NCBI GenBank assembly: GCA_040902925.1
Contig: JBBDWJ010000158.1
Span: 1-31,510 of the forward strand
Length of the DNA stretch: 31,510 bases
Direction: 5' to 3'
DNA from: JBBDWJ01 sp040902925
GTDB lineage: Bacteria > Acidobacteriota > Terriglobia > Bryobacterales > UBA6623
Under the pieces are notes generated by a model. It was not told the DNA's origin. It was given only the letters and a program-made list of their open reading frames with translations, and made no database searches. Positions 24,654-31,510 of the stretch are shown here, piece after piece (position 1 is the stretch's first letter; every line of letters starts with the position of its first letter). Position numbers and translations under genes: made by a program.

Positions 24654-25249
24654 CTAGACGCAATTCCGCCCCACGCAACACAGGAACTCAGACACCCCAA
24701 CGGCGGCGGGATTGAGGACTCTTACGAGGCACAACCTCATCCTCTTGCCGCTTCGACGAACCAATTACAAACCAAATCAACAACAGCGAGACGGTGATCA
24801 GATCTTCCTTATGGTTATCAGACCGCGCCGATGCTCTGCAAGGCGGAACGGTTTCGGAACCAACCGGCGGGGCCGATGCCGGCCGATCGAACGTTTCGAT
24901 ATTCGAGTGTTGAGAGGCCTGGAAACCGCGGAGCCGTTGCATGGCGGGCGGTTTTCGAGGGGCAAGACCAGCAGACCCACGCGCACGCCGGAGACGGCGG
25001 CGAATCTATTTGTGACCTTTGTAAACACGAAATGGCTGGACCCGTCAAGTTGGTCCAGCGCATCGCATCGCGCACTCCGTTGTTTGGCCTGTACCGAAAA
25101 AGCGAAGGCCGTTCAACCCCAGACCAATGGAAACAACTTCAAGCCATCGATTGTGGACGCGCGCGGCCGTCGCGACGCGATTCGCATGGCGCCCGGCCGC
25201 AGCCGTGAACGGGATGAGGTGTAAAATGGGGCGGCCCAGAGGCGGGTTC
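24654..25249. other. Intergenic region, no credible gene
   Basis: This 596-bp stretch lies between the divergent cytochrome and dehydrogenase genes. Open frames exist on both strands, but none has a family-like sequence or a good ribosome-binding site. It should hold both promoters. A TAAAAT box at 25222-25227 is a candidate for the + strand gene. A hairpin lies at 25035-25059. It could contain eroded coding DNA, but I cannot show that. Confidence 0.5.
25035..25059. repeat. Perfect 8-bp inverted repeat
   Basis: GCTGGACC and GGTCCAGC are separated by 9 nt. No T tract follows, so it looks more like a protein-binding site or a chance palindrome than a terminator. Confidence 0.5.
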
Positions 25250-26179
25250 TTGACTGTGCGAGTTCACGCGATTTCTCTTGCCCCGATGTCGGATGTTCAG
25301 AAGCATCGTCTGGCTGCGTTGGGAGAGCTTATCTACCACGACGCCGTACTTGGCGACCCGTCGATGGGAGAGCTTTGCCGCGGTGCGGAGGCGATTGTGG
25401 TCACGCCGCGGCTGGCGGCCGACATTGTCCCTGCCCTGGACCGCTGCCGCTTCATTTCGGTGCAGGGAGCGGGCACCGACGCGCTGGACGTCGCCACAGC
25501 GCGGCGCAAAGGGATCGTGGTTTCCAATGTCCCTGACTTTTGTACCGACGCCGTCGCTGAGCATGCCTTCGCGCTGTTGCTTGCGGCGGCGAAGAGAATC
25601 GAGCAGGGGCGGGAGTGCCTGATCAAAGGACTATGGACCACCGCTTTGGCCTACACGACGATGGGCCTCAGCGGCCGGACGCTCGGGCTTTTCGGATGCG
25701 GCAAGATTGGGGCGCGGATCGCTGAAATCGCCCGTGGCTTTCGGATGCGGGTTATTGCCACCGTCCGCGACCCTGGCAAGCCGCACCCAGTCGAGACTGT
25801 CCCGTTCGAGATTCTTTTGGCCGAAAGCGATTTTTTGGTCCTGGCGGCCCCGGCTACGGCTGAGACAACCGGGGCCTTTGATGCGCGCGCGTTTGGCCGC
25901 ATGAAGCGTGGGTCAGTGCTCGTCAATATCAGCCGGGCTGCCCTGGTGGATCACGCGGCGCTGACCGAGGCGCTACGGTCGGGACAGCTTGGCGCCGCGG
26001 GCGTCGATGTATTTCTCGCGGAGCCGCCCGCGCCGGACGATCCGCTGCTGCGCAATCCGCGGGTTGTGGTCAGTCCGCATGTGGCGTGGGGTACCGAGGA
26101 CGCGCTGCAGCGGCTGCTTGATTTGAGCATTAGCAACGTGGAGGCCTTCGCGGCCGGTTCTCCTGTCAATGTGGTCTAA
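25250..26179 (+). CDS. D-isomer-specific 2-hydroxyacid dehydrogenase, NAD-binding
   Basis: The enzyme family oxidises or reduces 2-hydroxy/2-keto acids with NAD(P). The 309-aa product has the catalytic-domain start VRVHAISLA, a GAGTDALDV segment, the Rossmann motif LFGCGKIG followed by a helix, and the catalytic triad Arg229 (ISRAAL), Glu258 (LAEPPA) and His277 (SPHVAW). The substrate cannot be told from sequence. Start choice: TTG 25250 has AGAGG 7 bases upstream and matches the usual family N-terminus. ATG 25226, with GAGG upstream, would add 8 residues, but it overlaps a TAAAAT that looks like a -10 box; GTG 25256 is also possible. The DUF6282 gene follows after 52 bp. Confidence 0.88.
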   Translation: MTVRVHAISLAPMSDVQKHRLAALGELIYHDAVLGDPSMGELCRGAEAIVVTPRLAADIVPALDRCRFISVQGAGTDALDVATARRKGIVVSNVPDFCTDAVAEHAFALLLAAAKRIEQGRECLIKGLWTTALAYTTMGLSGRTLGLFGCGKIGARIAEIARGFRMRVIATVRDPGKPHPVETVPFEILLAESDFLVLAAPATAETTGAFDARAFGRMKRGSVLVNISRAALVDHAALTEALRSGQLGAAGVDVFLAEPPAPDDPLLRNPRVVVSPHVAWGTEDALQRLLDLSISNVEAFAAGSPVNVV

Positions 26180-26231
26180 GAGTCCCTCGTACCGGTTTCA
26201 CGGCACCGGAGTGCCCCAGGAAAGGATCTCA

Positions 26232-27125
26232 ATGTTTCGATTCGCGTTTCTGCTTCTTTTGATTCCGGCCGCGGCCTTGGCGCAGCTTGAAGGAGTCGTC
26301 GACGTTCACGTCCATTGCGCTCCAGACAGCGGCCCGCGCTCGGTGGATGCGCTCGATGTCGCGCGGCTGGCCCGCCGCCACGGCATGCGGGCGCTGCTTT
26401 TCAAAAACCACTACACCCAGACGGCGTCGCTGGCGTATCTGGTCCATCAGGCGGTGCCGGGGATCGATGTTTATGGCGGCATCGCGCTGAATCGCAGCGT
26501 GGGCGGCGTCAACCCGCAGGCTGTCGAGCATATGGCGCGCACCACCGGCCGGCTGGGCCGAGTCGTCTGGATGCCGACTTTTGATTCTGAACACTATCAC
26601 CGCACGCTGAAGCCGAATCCAAACTTTGTCCCAATCGCTCGCGACGGCAAGCTGCTCCCTGAGGTCGACGAGGTCTTGTCGATCATCGCCCGCGAGAAGT
26701 TGTCGCTCGCCACAGGCCATTCCTCGCCGGCTGAGTCGATGCTCTTGATCCGCACGGCCCGCGAGAAGGGCATCGAGCGGATCATCGTGACCCACCCCCT
26801 TTCGAAGGAAGTCGGCATGGGGGTCGAGATGCAGAAGGAAGCGGCCAGCCTCGGCGCTTTCCTCGAATACCCGTTCAACGCGACGCTGCCCCCGAGCCCG
26901 GAATGGGGAGGAGGCTCAAGCTCGATGGAAGCCTACGTCAAAGCGCTCCGCGCGGTGGGTCCGGAGCACTGCGTTCTGTCGAGTGATCTTGGGCAGCCGA
27001 TGAATCCGGTCCATACCGACGGGCTGATCGGCTTCGTCCAGCAGCTTCAGAAAAACGGGTTTTCGCAGGCGGAGATCGATCTGATGGCGAAGCGGAATCC
27101 GGCCAAGTTCTTGGGGCTGGAGTGA
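26232..27125 (+). CDS. Exported DUF6282 / amidohydrolase-like metal hydrolase
   Basis: The 297-aa product begins with a clear signal peptide (MFRFAFLLLLIPAAALAQ, cleavage after ALA), so it acts in the periplasm or outside. The mature protein opens with VVDVHVHCAPD, the HxH metal motif of amidohydrolase-like TIM barrels. It continues with ALLFKNHY, LATGHSSPAESMLL and IIVTHPLSKEVGM, with further His ligand candidates, and VLSSDLGQPMNP near the C-terminus with a candidate catalytic Asp. This matches what I recall of the DUF6282 family, whose substrate is not known to me. I chose ATG 26232, with GGAAAGGA upstream; the open frame from 26169 lacks a reason to be used. It probably forms a unit with the dehydrogenase gene. 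Confidence 0.83.
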   Translation: MFRFAFLLLLIPAAALAQLEGVVDVHVHCAPDSGPRSVDALDVARLARRHGMRALLFKNHYTQTASLAYLVHQAVPGIDVYGGIALNRSVGGVNPQAVEHMARTTGRLGRVVWMPTFDSEHYHRTLKPNPNFVPIARDGKLLPEVDEVLSIIAREKLSLATGHSSPAESMLLIRTAREKGIERIIVTHPLSKEVGMGVEMQKEAASLGAFLEYPFNATLPPSPEWGGGSSSMEAYVKALRAVGPEHCVLSSDLGQPMNPVHTDGLIGFVQQLQKNGFSQAEIDLMAKRNPAKFLGLE

Positions 27126-27133
27126 ATCGCGGG

Positions 27134-27173
27134 CCGATGCACACGACCGATGCACGACCGATGGCGACCGATG
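27134..27173 (+). repeat. Short tandem CGACCGATG repeat
   Basis: CCGATG occurs at 27134, 27147, 27158 and 27168, and the last three copies are part of CGACCGATG. The array abuts the left arm of the inverted repeat at 27173. Confidence 0.7.
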
Positions 27174-27249
27174 GGGACAGTCACCGCCTTCCGCTGCTCA
27201 GCGGACCTGCAACTCGAAAGATTTGGAGCGGAAGGCGGTGACTGTCCCC
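27173..27249. repeat. Perfect 23-bp inverted repeat, REP-like palindromic element
   Basis: Bases 27173-27195 (beginning GGGGACAGTCACCG) are the exact reverse complement of 27227-27249 (ending CGGTGACTGTCCCC), with a 31-nt spacer. The left arm end also forms an inner hairpin, CCGCTG-CT-CAGCGG (27191-27204), so two mutually exclusive folds exist. It lies between convergent genes, 47 bp after the DUF6282 stop and 8 bp before the thioesterase stop. The form resembles dispersed palindromic elements mobilised by IS200-like transposases. No long T tract follows on either strand. Confidence 0.85.
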
Positions 27250-27257
27250 CCGCGCAC

Positions 27258-27650
27258 CTAAGCCTGGCCGAACTTTTTCTTCAGGCCTTCCGCGAAGCGC
27301 TTGACGTCGATGATGTAGCGCTCGTGAAGGCCTTTGCCGACGGCTTCGGTTCCGTCGTGCGCTTCGACCTCGAAGGTGACTTGGCGGCCTTCTACTTTGG
27401 TGACGATGGCGCGGTAGGTAACTTCCTGGCCGAGCGGCGTCGCCGCCAGATGACGAACATCGACGCGCACGCCGACGGTATCCTGGCCTGCTTCGAGATA
27501 CGGCAGTACGGCGTCGCGGGCGGCGTACTCCATCCACATGATCATGCGGGGCGTCGACAATGATGGTTTGACGCCTTCGCCCAGAAACGTGATCGAGTCG
27601 TCTTCGGAGACGGCGCGTTTCCGCTCGAGAGTGATACCGGGTTCGACCAT
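27258..27650 (-). CDS. Hot-dog-fold thioesterase, fluoroacetyl-CoA thioesterase (FlK)-like
   Basis: The 130-aa product is a single hot-dog domain that should hydrolyse an acyl-CoA thioester in the cytoplasm. The catalytic set Thr33, Glu41 and His67 has the same spacing as Thr42, Glu50 and His76 of Streptomyces cattleya FlK. The surrounding motifs (STPRMIMWMEYAA, VGVRVDVRHLAATPLG, KGLHERYIID) are family-like. The position matching the FlK gating Phe36 is Val27 here, so fluoroacetate specificity is unlikely and a different short acyl-CoA is expected. The ATG at 27650 follows TATGAT by 7 bp, which could be a -10 box of a leaderless message. Confidence 0.85.
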   Translation of the reverse strand: MVEPGITLERKRAVSEDDSITFLGEGVKPSLSTPRMIMWMEYAARDAVLPYLEAGQDTVGVRVDVRHLAATPLGQEVTYRAIVTKVEGRQVTFEVEAHDGTEAVGKGLHERYIIDVKRFAEGLKKKFGQA

Positions 27651-27897
27651 AGCGACCCATCATAACCTGCGGGGAGCCGATGCGTCGGAGGAGGCCACGA
27701 ATGTCGGCGATACAGGCGAGCCCAGTTTTGAAGCCGTCAAGGAATTACCTCATCCCGTGGCTCTTGTCCCGCTTACGCGATCGCGCCGCATGCTACCGCG
27801 CTTTACCCGCGACCGCGCCGAGGTATTTTTCAAGTTAAAAATACTGGATATAACCGGAAAATTCTGGCATAATATCGAAAACCTCGAATAGGACGGC

Positions 27898-28368
27898 ATG
27901 CACCGGAGAAAATTTTTCCTGGTGACCGTCTCCCTCGCGAATGCTACTTCGCCGGCGCTGCTGGCGGGCGTCCCCAGCAAAAAAGCGGTCTACCGCGGCG
28001 GCACGCTGCCGTTGCCAAAGCCCCCTGCCCAGGGAGAGGTCTCGATCACCGACACCGAGGAGTTCGTTTTCCGGTACCGCTCCGGAGAACTGCGAATTCC
28101 TTACGATGCGGTGAACTCGCTCGAATACGGCCAGAAGGCGGGCCGCCGGCTTGGCCTGTCGATCGCGCTCTCGCCTCTGTTTCTGCTCTCGAAAAAGCGG
28201 CGGCACTACCTCACGCTGGGGTTCCTGGACGCCGCGAGCAGCCAGCAAGCCATGATGTTCGAGTTGGGTAAAGACATAGTGCGAACTACGCTCGCCGGTT
28301 TGGAAGCCCAAACGGGTCTGCGGGTGGAGTTCGAGGACGAGGAGGCGCGGAGGTCCAGCCGATGGTAG
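27898..28368 (+). CDS. Uncharacterised 156-aa protein with signal-like N-terminus
   Basis: I do not recognise a family. The N-terminus, MHRRKFFLVTVSLANA with cleavage near LLAG, could be a signal peptide. The mature part has short beta-strand-like segments (GEVSITDTEEFVFRYRSGEL, RIPYDAVNSLEYGQ), then a hydrophobic patch SIALSPLFLLS around residues 88-98 followed by KKRRHYLTLGFLD. The pattern resembles small PH-like or YcxB-like strand domains, which is only a visual impression. It is preceded by AGGA and an AT-rich leader with CATAAT near 27868. It overlaps the next gene by 7 bp. Confidence 0.7.
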   Translation: MHRRKFFLVTVSLANATSPALLAGVPSKKAVYRGGTLPLPKPPAQGEVSITDTEEFVFRYRSGELRIPYDAVNSLEYGQKAGRRLGLSIALSPLFLLSKKRRHYLTLGFLDAASSQQAMMFELGKDIVRTTLAGLEAQTGLRVEFEDEEARRSSRW

Positions 28369-29015
28369 TCAAAACTCACCGCGCGGCGGGTTTCGCCGGC
28401 TTGGGATGTCTGCTGTTCGCGTCGGCGGCGGCTGCGCCGACCGAGAACCGCGCGGCCTTGACGTTTGTCGAGTCGCAATTGGTCAAGCTGTTGACCGTGA
28501 GAACCGTGTACGTGGACGAACTGCGCGGCGCCGACGGCCGCGAACAGATCCGCGACATGCTGATCGGCAGCCTGCAACGTACCGGGCTGTTTGTCGTTAC
28601 CGAAGACCAGGAACACGCCGACGCCTGCCTGCGAGGTTCGGCGGAGGATCTGATTTTCACGGAAGTATACCGGCAGCGCGAAGGGATTCAGGTGCGCGGC
28701 GCGGTTTCCGGCAGTGACCGCGACAGTGAAGGGTCCGAATACAACGCCAACAGCTTCGGGGTCGGCGACACCGACGAAAGCTACCGCCGCGAACAGAAGC
28801 ATGAGGCGATGGCGGCCGTGCGGCTGGTGCTGCGCGGCGGCGAGGTCGTTTGGTCCACGACGCAGGAGAGCACGGGAGCGAAGTACCGCGGCCCGGCAGC
28901 CGACGTAGCCGAAAAGGTGGCCAAGGAGTTGTTGAGGGCGCACGAACAGGCCCGGGAATTGGCACGCACGGGGAATGGTCAGACGGGATCGGAAAACCAA
29001 GCCGCGCAACGCTGA
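28362..29015 (+). CDS. Uncharacterised exported 217-aa protein
   Basis: No firm family. A signal peptide (AGFAGLGCLLFASAAAA) is present; its Cys17 is not in a good lipobox, so signal peptidase I cleavage near AAA-A is more likely. The mature part has VYVDELRGADGREQIRDML followed by LQRTGLFVVTEDQEHADACLRGSAED. This alternation is reminiscent of CsgG/TolB-N-like or DUF799-like periplasmic folds that begin with a short strand, a helix and a strand. An A-rich hydrophilic C-terminus follows. The start overlaps the end of the upstream small gene, so the two are translationally coupled and probably act together in the envelope. Confidence 0.72.
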   Translation: MVVKTHRAAGFAGLGCLLFASAAAAPTENRAALTFVESQLVKLLTVRTVYVDELRGADGREQIRDMLIGSLQRTGLFVVTEDQEHADACLRGSAEDLIFTEVYRQREGIQVRGAVSGSDRDSEGSEYNANSFGVGDTDESYRREQKHEAMAAVRLVLRGGEVVWSTTQESTGAKYRGPAADVAEKVAKELLRAHEQARELARTGNGQTGSENQAAQR

Positions 29016-29052
29016 GCAGCTTCAGTAGCCTAGCCTGGCCCCATGCCCGGCT

Positions 29053-30714
29053 TCAATGCGTACCACCGGCCGGTGTCTCGAAAGAGCTTTCACGAGCCGG
29101 CAGAAACTCATCACCAAGCTGCCAGGTTGGCAACTCCGGTAGATTCGCGACGCGCCGCCCGATCTCGAAGCCAAGCCTCGCTAACTGTTCGAGTCCGGCG
29201 AAATCCCACGACGCGTCGTACTCGTCGGAGGGCTGGTGGTAGCGGTTGGCGACGTAGTCCTGATAGGCCGCCTCGGCTACTTCGGCGGGTTTCCCTTCGA
29301 GTTGCATCCCGAGCTTGATGGAAAACGCGGGCACGCCGGCCTTCGCCAGACTGAAGTGGTCGGAGCGGTAGTAGTAGCCCTGCTCGGGATGGCTGTCGGG
29401 CTCGATTGCCAGCGCGAAATCCTTGGCCGTCTCCTCGACCAGTTGTTTCACGGTCGTGCGCTCGTATCCCAGCAGTGCGACGCTCTGGACACGGCCTAGA
29501 GGCAGCAGCCCGTCGTAGTTGATATTGAGCGCGGTCTCGCCCACGGGAACCACCGGGTGGTGCGCGTAGTATTCGGAGCCGCGCAGGCCACCCTCTTCGG
29601 CGCCCACGGCCGCGAATATCACCGTGCGATCGGGTTTCGAATCGAGTTGGGCGAACGCTCGCGCCAGCTCGAGCAGCACGCCGCAGCCGGTGGCGTTGTC
29701 GGCCGCGCCGTTGTAGATGTTGTCGCCGTTGACCTCAAAGCCAACGCCGAGGTGATCCCAATGAGCGGTGTAGAGGATGGCCTCGCTTTTCTTTTCGGGG
29801 TCGCTGCCTTCGATCTTGGCCACCACGTTGTGGGTCGCAAAAGGCGTCACGCTGCTGCGGATGCGGCCTTTCAGCCGCACGCCTAACGGAATCGGCTGAA
29901 AGTCTTTCGAGTTGGCGAGCTGCAGCATCTCTTCGACGCTCTTGCCGGCGGGGGCGAAGATTTTTTCGCCGGCTTCGGAAGTGACCCAACCGGCGACCGC
30001 CAGCTCCTGAGCGCCGGCCTCGAGCCGGACGAACGGCAATCGCATGCCCCAGGAATTACGAACCACCTGCCAGGGGTATCCGGCGGTCTCGGTGGTGTGA
30101 ACGATCATCACGCCGAGCGCCCCTTGGCGGACTGCTTCCTCGTACTTGAATACCCAGCGGCCGTAGTAGGTGAGCGCGCGTCCGCCGAAGAATGCCGGAT
30201 CCTCCGATGGCGGCTCGTTGGTGAACACAACGGCGATCTTCCCTTTGATGTCGGCGTTTGCGTAGTCATCCCACCCGAATTCCGGCGCTCGGATTCCATG
30301 GCCCACAAAAACGGCCTCGGCGTCGATTTCTACTTCTTCCTGCTGGCGTTGGTTGAGCCCAACGTATTCTTCGAGATACGTCATGGGGATCGCGCGGCTG
30401 CCCTGCTGCCAGGCGAGATGGCTTTCCGGCAGCGTTTCAACGCCCATCAGCGGCACGCTCTGGAGATAAGACCCGTTGTCACCCGCGGGCTGCGCGCCGG
30501 CCTGCTCAAACTGTTTTTGTATGTATTCGATGGCCAGGGTCTCTCCGCGCGTGGCGGGGCCGCGGCCTGCCATCTCGTCGCTCGCCAGCGCCTGCACATG
30601 CTCGGCGATGCGCGCACCGCTGATTTCGGGAGCGCTGTCCCGCTCCGGTTGCGAGGAGCAAGAAACCGTAACAAGCAGGGCCGCGAGGACTTGTGGCAGA
30701 CGCGCTTTTTGCAT
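29053..30714 (-). CDS. M28-family zinc peptidase lipoprotein with PA insertion
   Basis: M28 enzymes are co-catalytic zinc aminopeptidases. The 553-aa product has a lipoprotein-type signal (LAALLVTVSCSS, Cys19), so it is likely anchored in the envelope facing the periplasm or outside. A protease-associated (PA) insert lies about residues 130-280. The zinc site is complete: His318 and Asp320 (AHWDH), Asp339 (AADNATG), Glu373/Glu374 (GAEEGG), Asp401 (NYDGL) and His493 (YHQPSDEY). A peptide scavenging role is likely; glutaminyl cyclase or carboxypeptidase activity cannot be excluded. It converges with the preceding gene, leaving a 37-bp gap. Confidence 0.93.
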   Translation of the reverse strand: MQKARLPQVLAALLVTVSCSSQPERDSAPEISGARIAEHVQALASDEMAGRGPATRGETLAIEYIQKQFEQAGAQPAGDNGSYLQSVPLMGVETLPESHLAWQQGSRAIPMTYLEEYVGLNQRQQEEVEIDAEAVFVGHGIRAPEFGWDDYANADIKGKIAVVFTNEPPSEDPAFFGGRALTYYGRWVFKYEEAVRQGALGVMIVHTTETAGYPWQVVRNSWGMRLPFVRLEAGAQELAVAGWVTSEAGEKIFAPAGKSVEEMLQLANSKDFQPIPLGVRLKGRIRSSVTPFATHNVVAKIEGSDPEKKSEAILYTAHWDHLGVGFEVNGDNIYNGAADNATGCGVLLELARAFAQLDSKPDRTVIFAAVGAEEGGLRGSEYYAHHPVVPVGETALNINYDGLLPLGRVQSVALLGYERTTVKQLVEETAKDFALAIEPDSHPEQGYYYRSDHFSLAKAGVPAFSIKLGMQLEGKPAEVAEAAYQDYVANRYHQPSDEYDASWDFAGLEQLARLGFEIGRRVANLPELPTWQLGDEFLPARESSFETPAGGTH

Positions 30715-30872
30715 TGGTAGATGCTAGCACGCGATGGATGCGTTCACGGGCGGAACATCGGGCCGCCACTAAACCGAAGTTCTTGCTCCCAACGAATAGA
30801 AGTTGTGTGTTTTGTTTGGCAAAGGCATTCTAGCGCCGCTTTTTGTAGGCATGTATTGATTGATTTTGTTAC

Positions 30873-30901
30873 TTGTTATGGTTGATATACTGTGATATTA
30901 T
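30873..30901 (+). promoter_or_regulatory. Transposase promoter
   Basis: TTGTTA (30873-30878) and TATTAT (30896-30901) are 17 bp apart, and the ATG at 30908 lies 6 bp after the -10 box. Transcripts would be nearly leaderless. A second -10-like box, TATACT, lies at 30886-30891. Confidence 0.5.
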
Positions 30902-30907
30902 GTAAGC

Positions 30908-31510
30908 ATGTACGTGGCCACCGTGCCCAACCGTAACTCCCCTCCCGCCATCCTGCTGCGCGAATCCTATCGCCAGGACGGCAAAGTCAAAACGCGCACT
31001 CTCGCCAATATCTCGCATCTGGCGTCGCATCAGATTGACGCCCTCCGCTTGGCTTTGGCGGGCTCTCTGCCATCGGCTTCCGCGCCCTTGCCCGATTCGT
31101 TCCGCATCTCCCGTTCGCTTCCTCACGGCCATGTCGCCGCCGTGTTGGGTTGCTTGCGCCAACTGCAACTGGACTCCATCCTCGACCCCGCTCCCTCTCG
31201 GCAGCGCGATCTGGTGATCGCCATGATTGTGGCCCGCATCCTCGAGCCGGCCTCCAAACTGGCTACCGCTCGCGGCCTGCACTCCGAAACGCTCCACCAC
31301 AGTCTTGGCGAGGTGCTGCAGCTGGATTCCGCCGACGAGACCGAACTCTATCAGGCCATGGACTGGCTGTTGCCACGGCAGTCGCGCATTGAACAGCAAC
31401 TGGCCAAACGCCAACTCTCCAACGGCGGGCTGGTGCTTTATGATTTGACCTCCACTTACTTCGAAGGCCGCCACTGTCCGCTGGGCAAACTCGGCCACTC
31501 CCGCGATGGC
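30908..31510 (+). CDS. IS1634-family DDE transposase, N-terminal part; 3' end beyond window
   Basis: The frame opens at ATG 30908 and stays open to the last base (201 codons), so the gene is cut by the window edge. The product begins MYVATVPNRNSPPAILLRES, then has GKVKTRTLANISHL, a helical region with IVARILEPASKLATARGL, and reaches LVLYDLTSTYFEGRHCPL, which contains the first catalytic Asp of the DDE triad. HCPLGKLGHSRDG at the very end is typical of IS1634/IS4-type transposases. Whether the gene is intact cannot be judged, but the visible part is unbroken. Confidence 0.88.
   Translation, partial: MYVATVPNRNSPPAILLRESYRQDGKVKTRTLANISHLASHQIDALRLALAGSLPSASAPLPDSFRISRSLPHGHVAAVLGCLRQLQLDSILDPAPSRQRDLVIAMIVARILEPASKLATARGLHSETLHHSLGEVLQLDSADETELYQAMDWLLPRQSRIEQQLAKRQLSNGGLVLYDLTSTYFEGRHCPLGKLGHSRDG

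Larger units (their letters stand above)
30800..31510 (+). mobile_element. Left part of an IS1634-type insertion sequence
   Basis: The transposase at 30908 and the abrupt AT-rich stretch from about 30800 mark the left end of an insertion sequence that runs past the window. The exact left terminus and its inverted repeat cannot be fixed without the right end, so the start given is approximate. Confidence 0.55.

Noticed and set aside
24712..25224. Open frames of 125-170 codons on the + strand between the cytochrome and the dehydrogenase
   Set aside because: They are Arg/Pro-rich, lack a ribosome-binding site and family motifs, and overlap each other in different frames.
30869..31498. 209-codon minus-strand open frame at the right edge
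   Set aside because: It is the complement of the transposase frame, which has the real DDE-type motifs.

Overview
The window is GC-rich, densely coded bacterial DNA. The gene content and style suggest an Acidobacteriota member of the Solibacter/Bryobacter type. This rests on a compact type VI secretion locus, an MtrA/MtrB-type porin-cytochrome pair, exported DUF6282 and M28 hydrolases, and promoters whose -10 box sits almost on the start codon. It is an inference from gene families, since no rRNA or other marker is present. I saw no tRNA, rRNA or CRISPR array.

Region 1 (3-16700, all + strand) is a type VI secretion system. The order is tssA (5' end cut by the window edge), tssE, tssF, tssG, tssH/clpV, vgrG/tssI, a DUF6931-like small protein, a PAAR tip protein, an unrecognised 255-aa protein, a possible 59-aa ORF, tssK, tssL and tssM. 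Together these give baseplate (A, E, F, G, K), membrane complex (L, M), spike (VgrG, PAAR) and recycling ATPase (ClpV). The sheath genes tssB and tssC, the tube gene hcp and the lipoprotein gene tssJ are not in the window. No obvious toxin/immunity pair is present.

Region 2 (16896-21152) is metabolic: a Tat-signal-bearing acid-sugar dehydratase of the enolase superfamily (+), then a B12-independent-length methylmalonyl-CoA mutase large subunit (-) and a DUF72 protein (-). A repeat- and hairpin-rich intergenic stretch separates the last two.

Region 3 (21637-24653, - strand) is a two-gene operon coding for a decaheme c-type cytochrome (MtrA/DmsE family, ten CxxCH motifs) and an outer-membrane beta-barrel (MtrB/PioB-like). 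They overlap by 4 nt. This is a candidate trans-outer-membrane electron conduit and the most striking item in the window. No outer-surface partner (MtrC/OmcA) is encoded nearby.

Region 4 (25250-30714) holds a D-2-hydroxyacid dehydrogenase, a secreted DUF6282 amidohydrolase-like protein, a palindromic REP-like element with a perfect 23-bp inverted repeat, an FlK-like thioesterase, two overlapping unknown exported proteins and an M28 lipoprotein peptidase. The window ends inside an IS1634-type transposase gene (30908 onward), so the right edge is mobile DNA.
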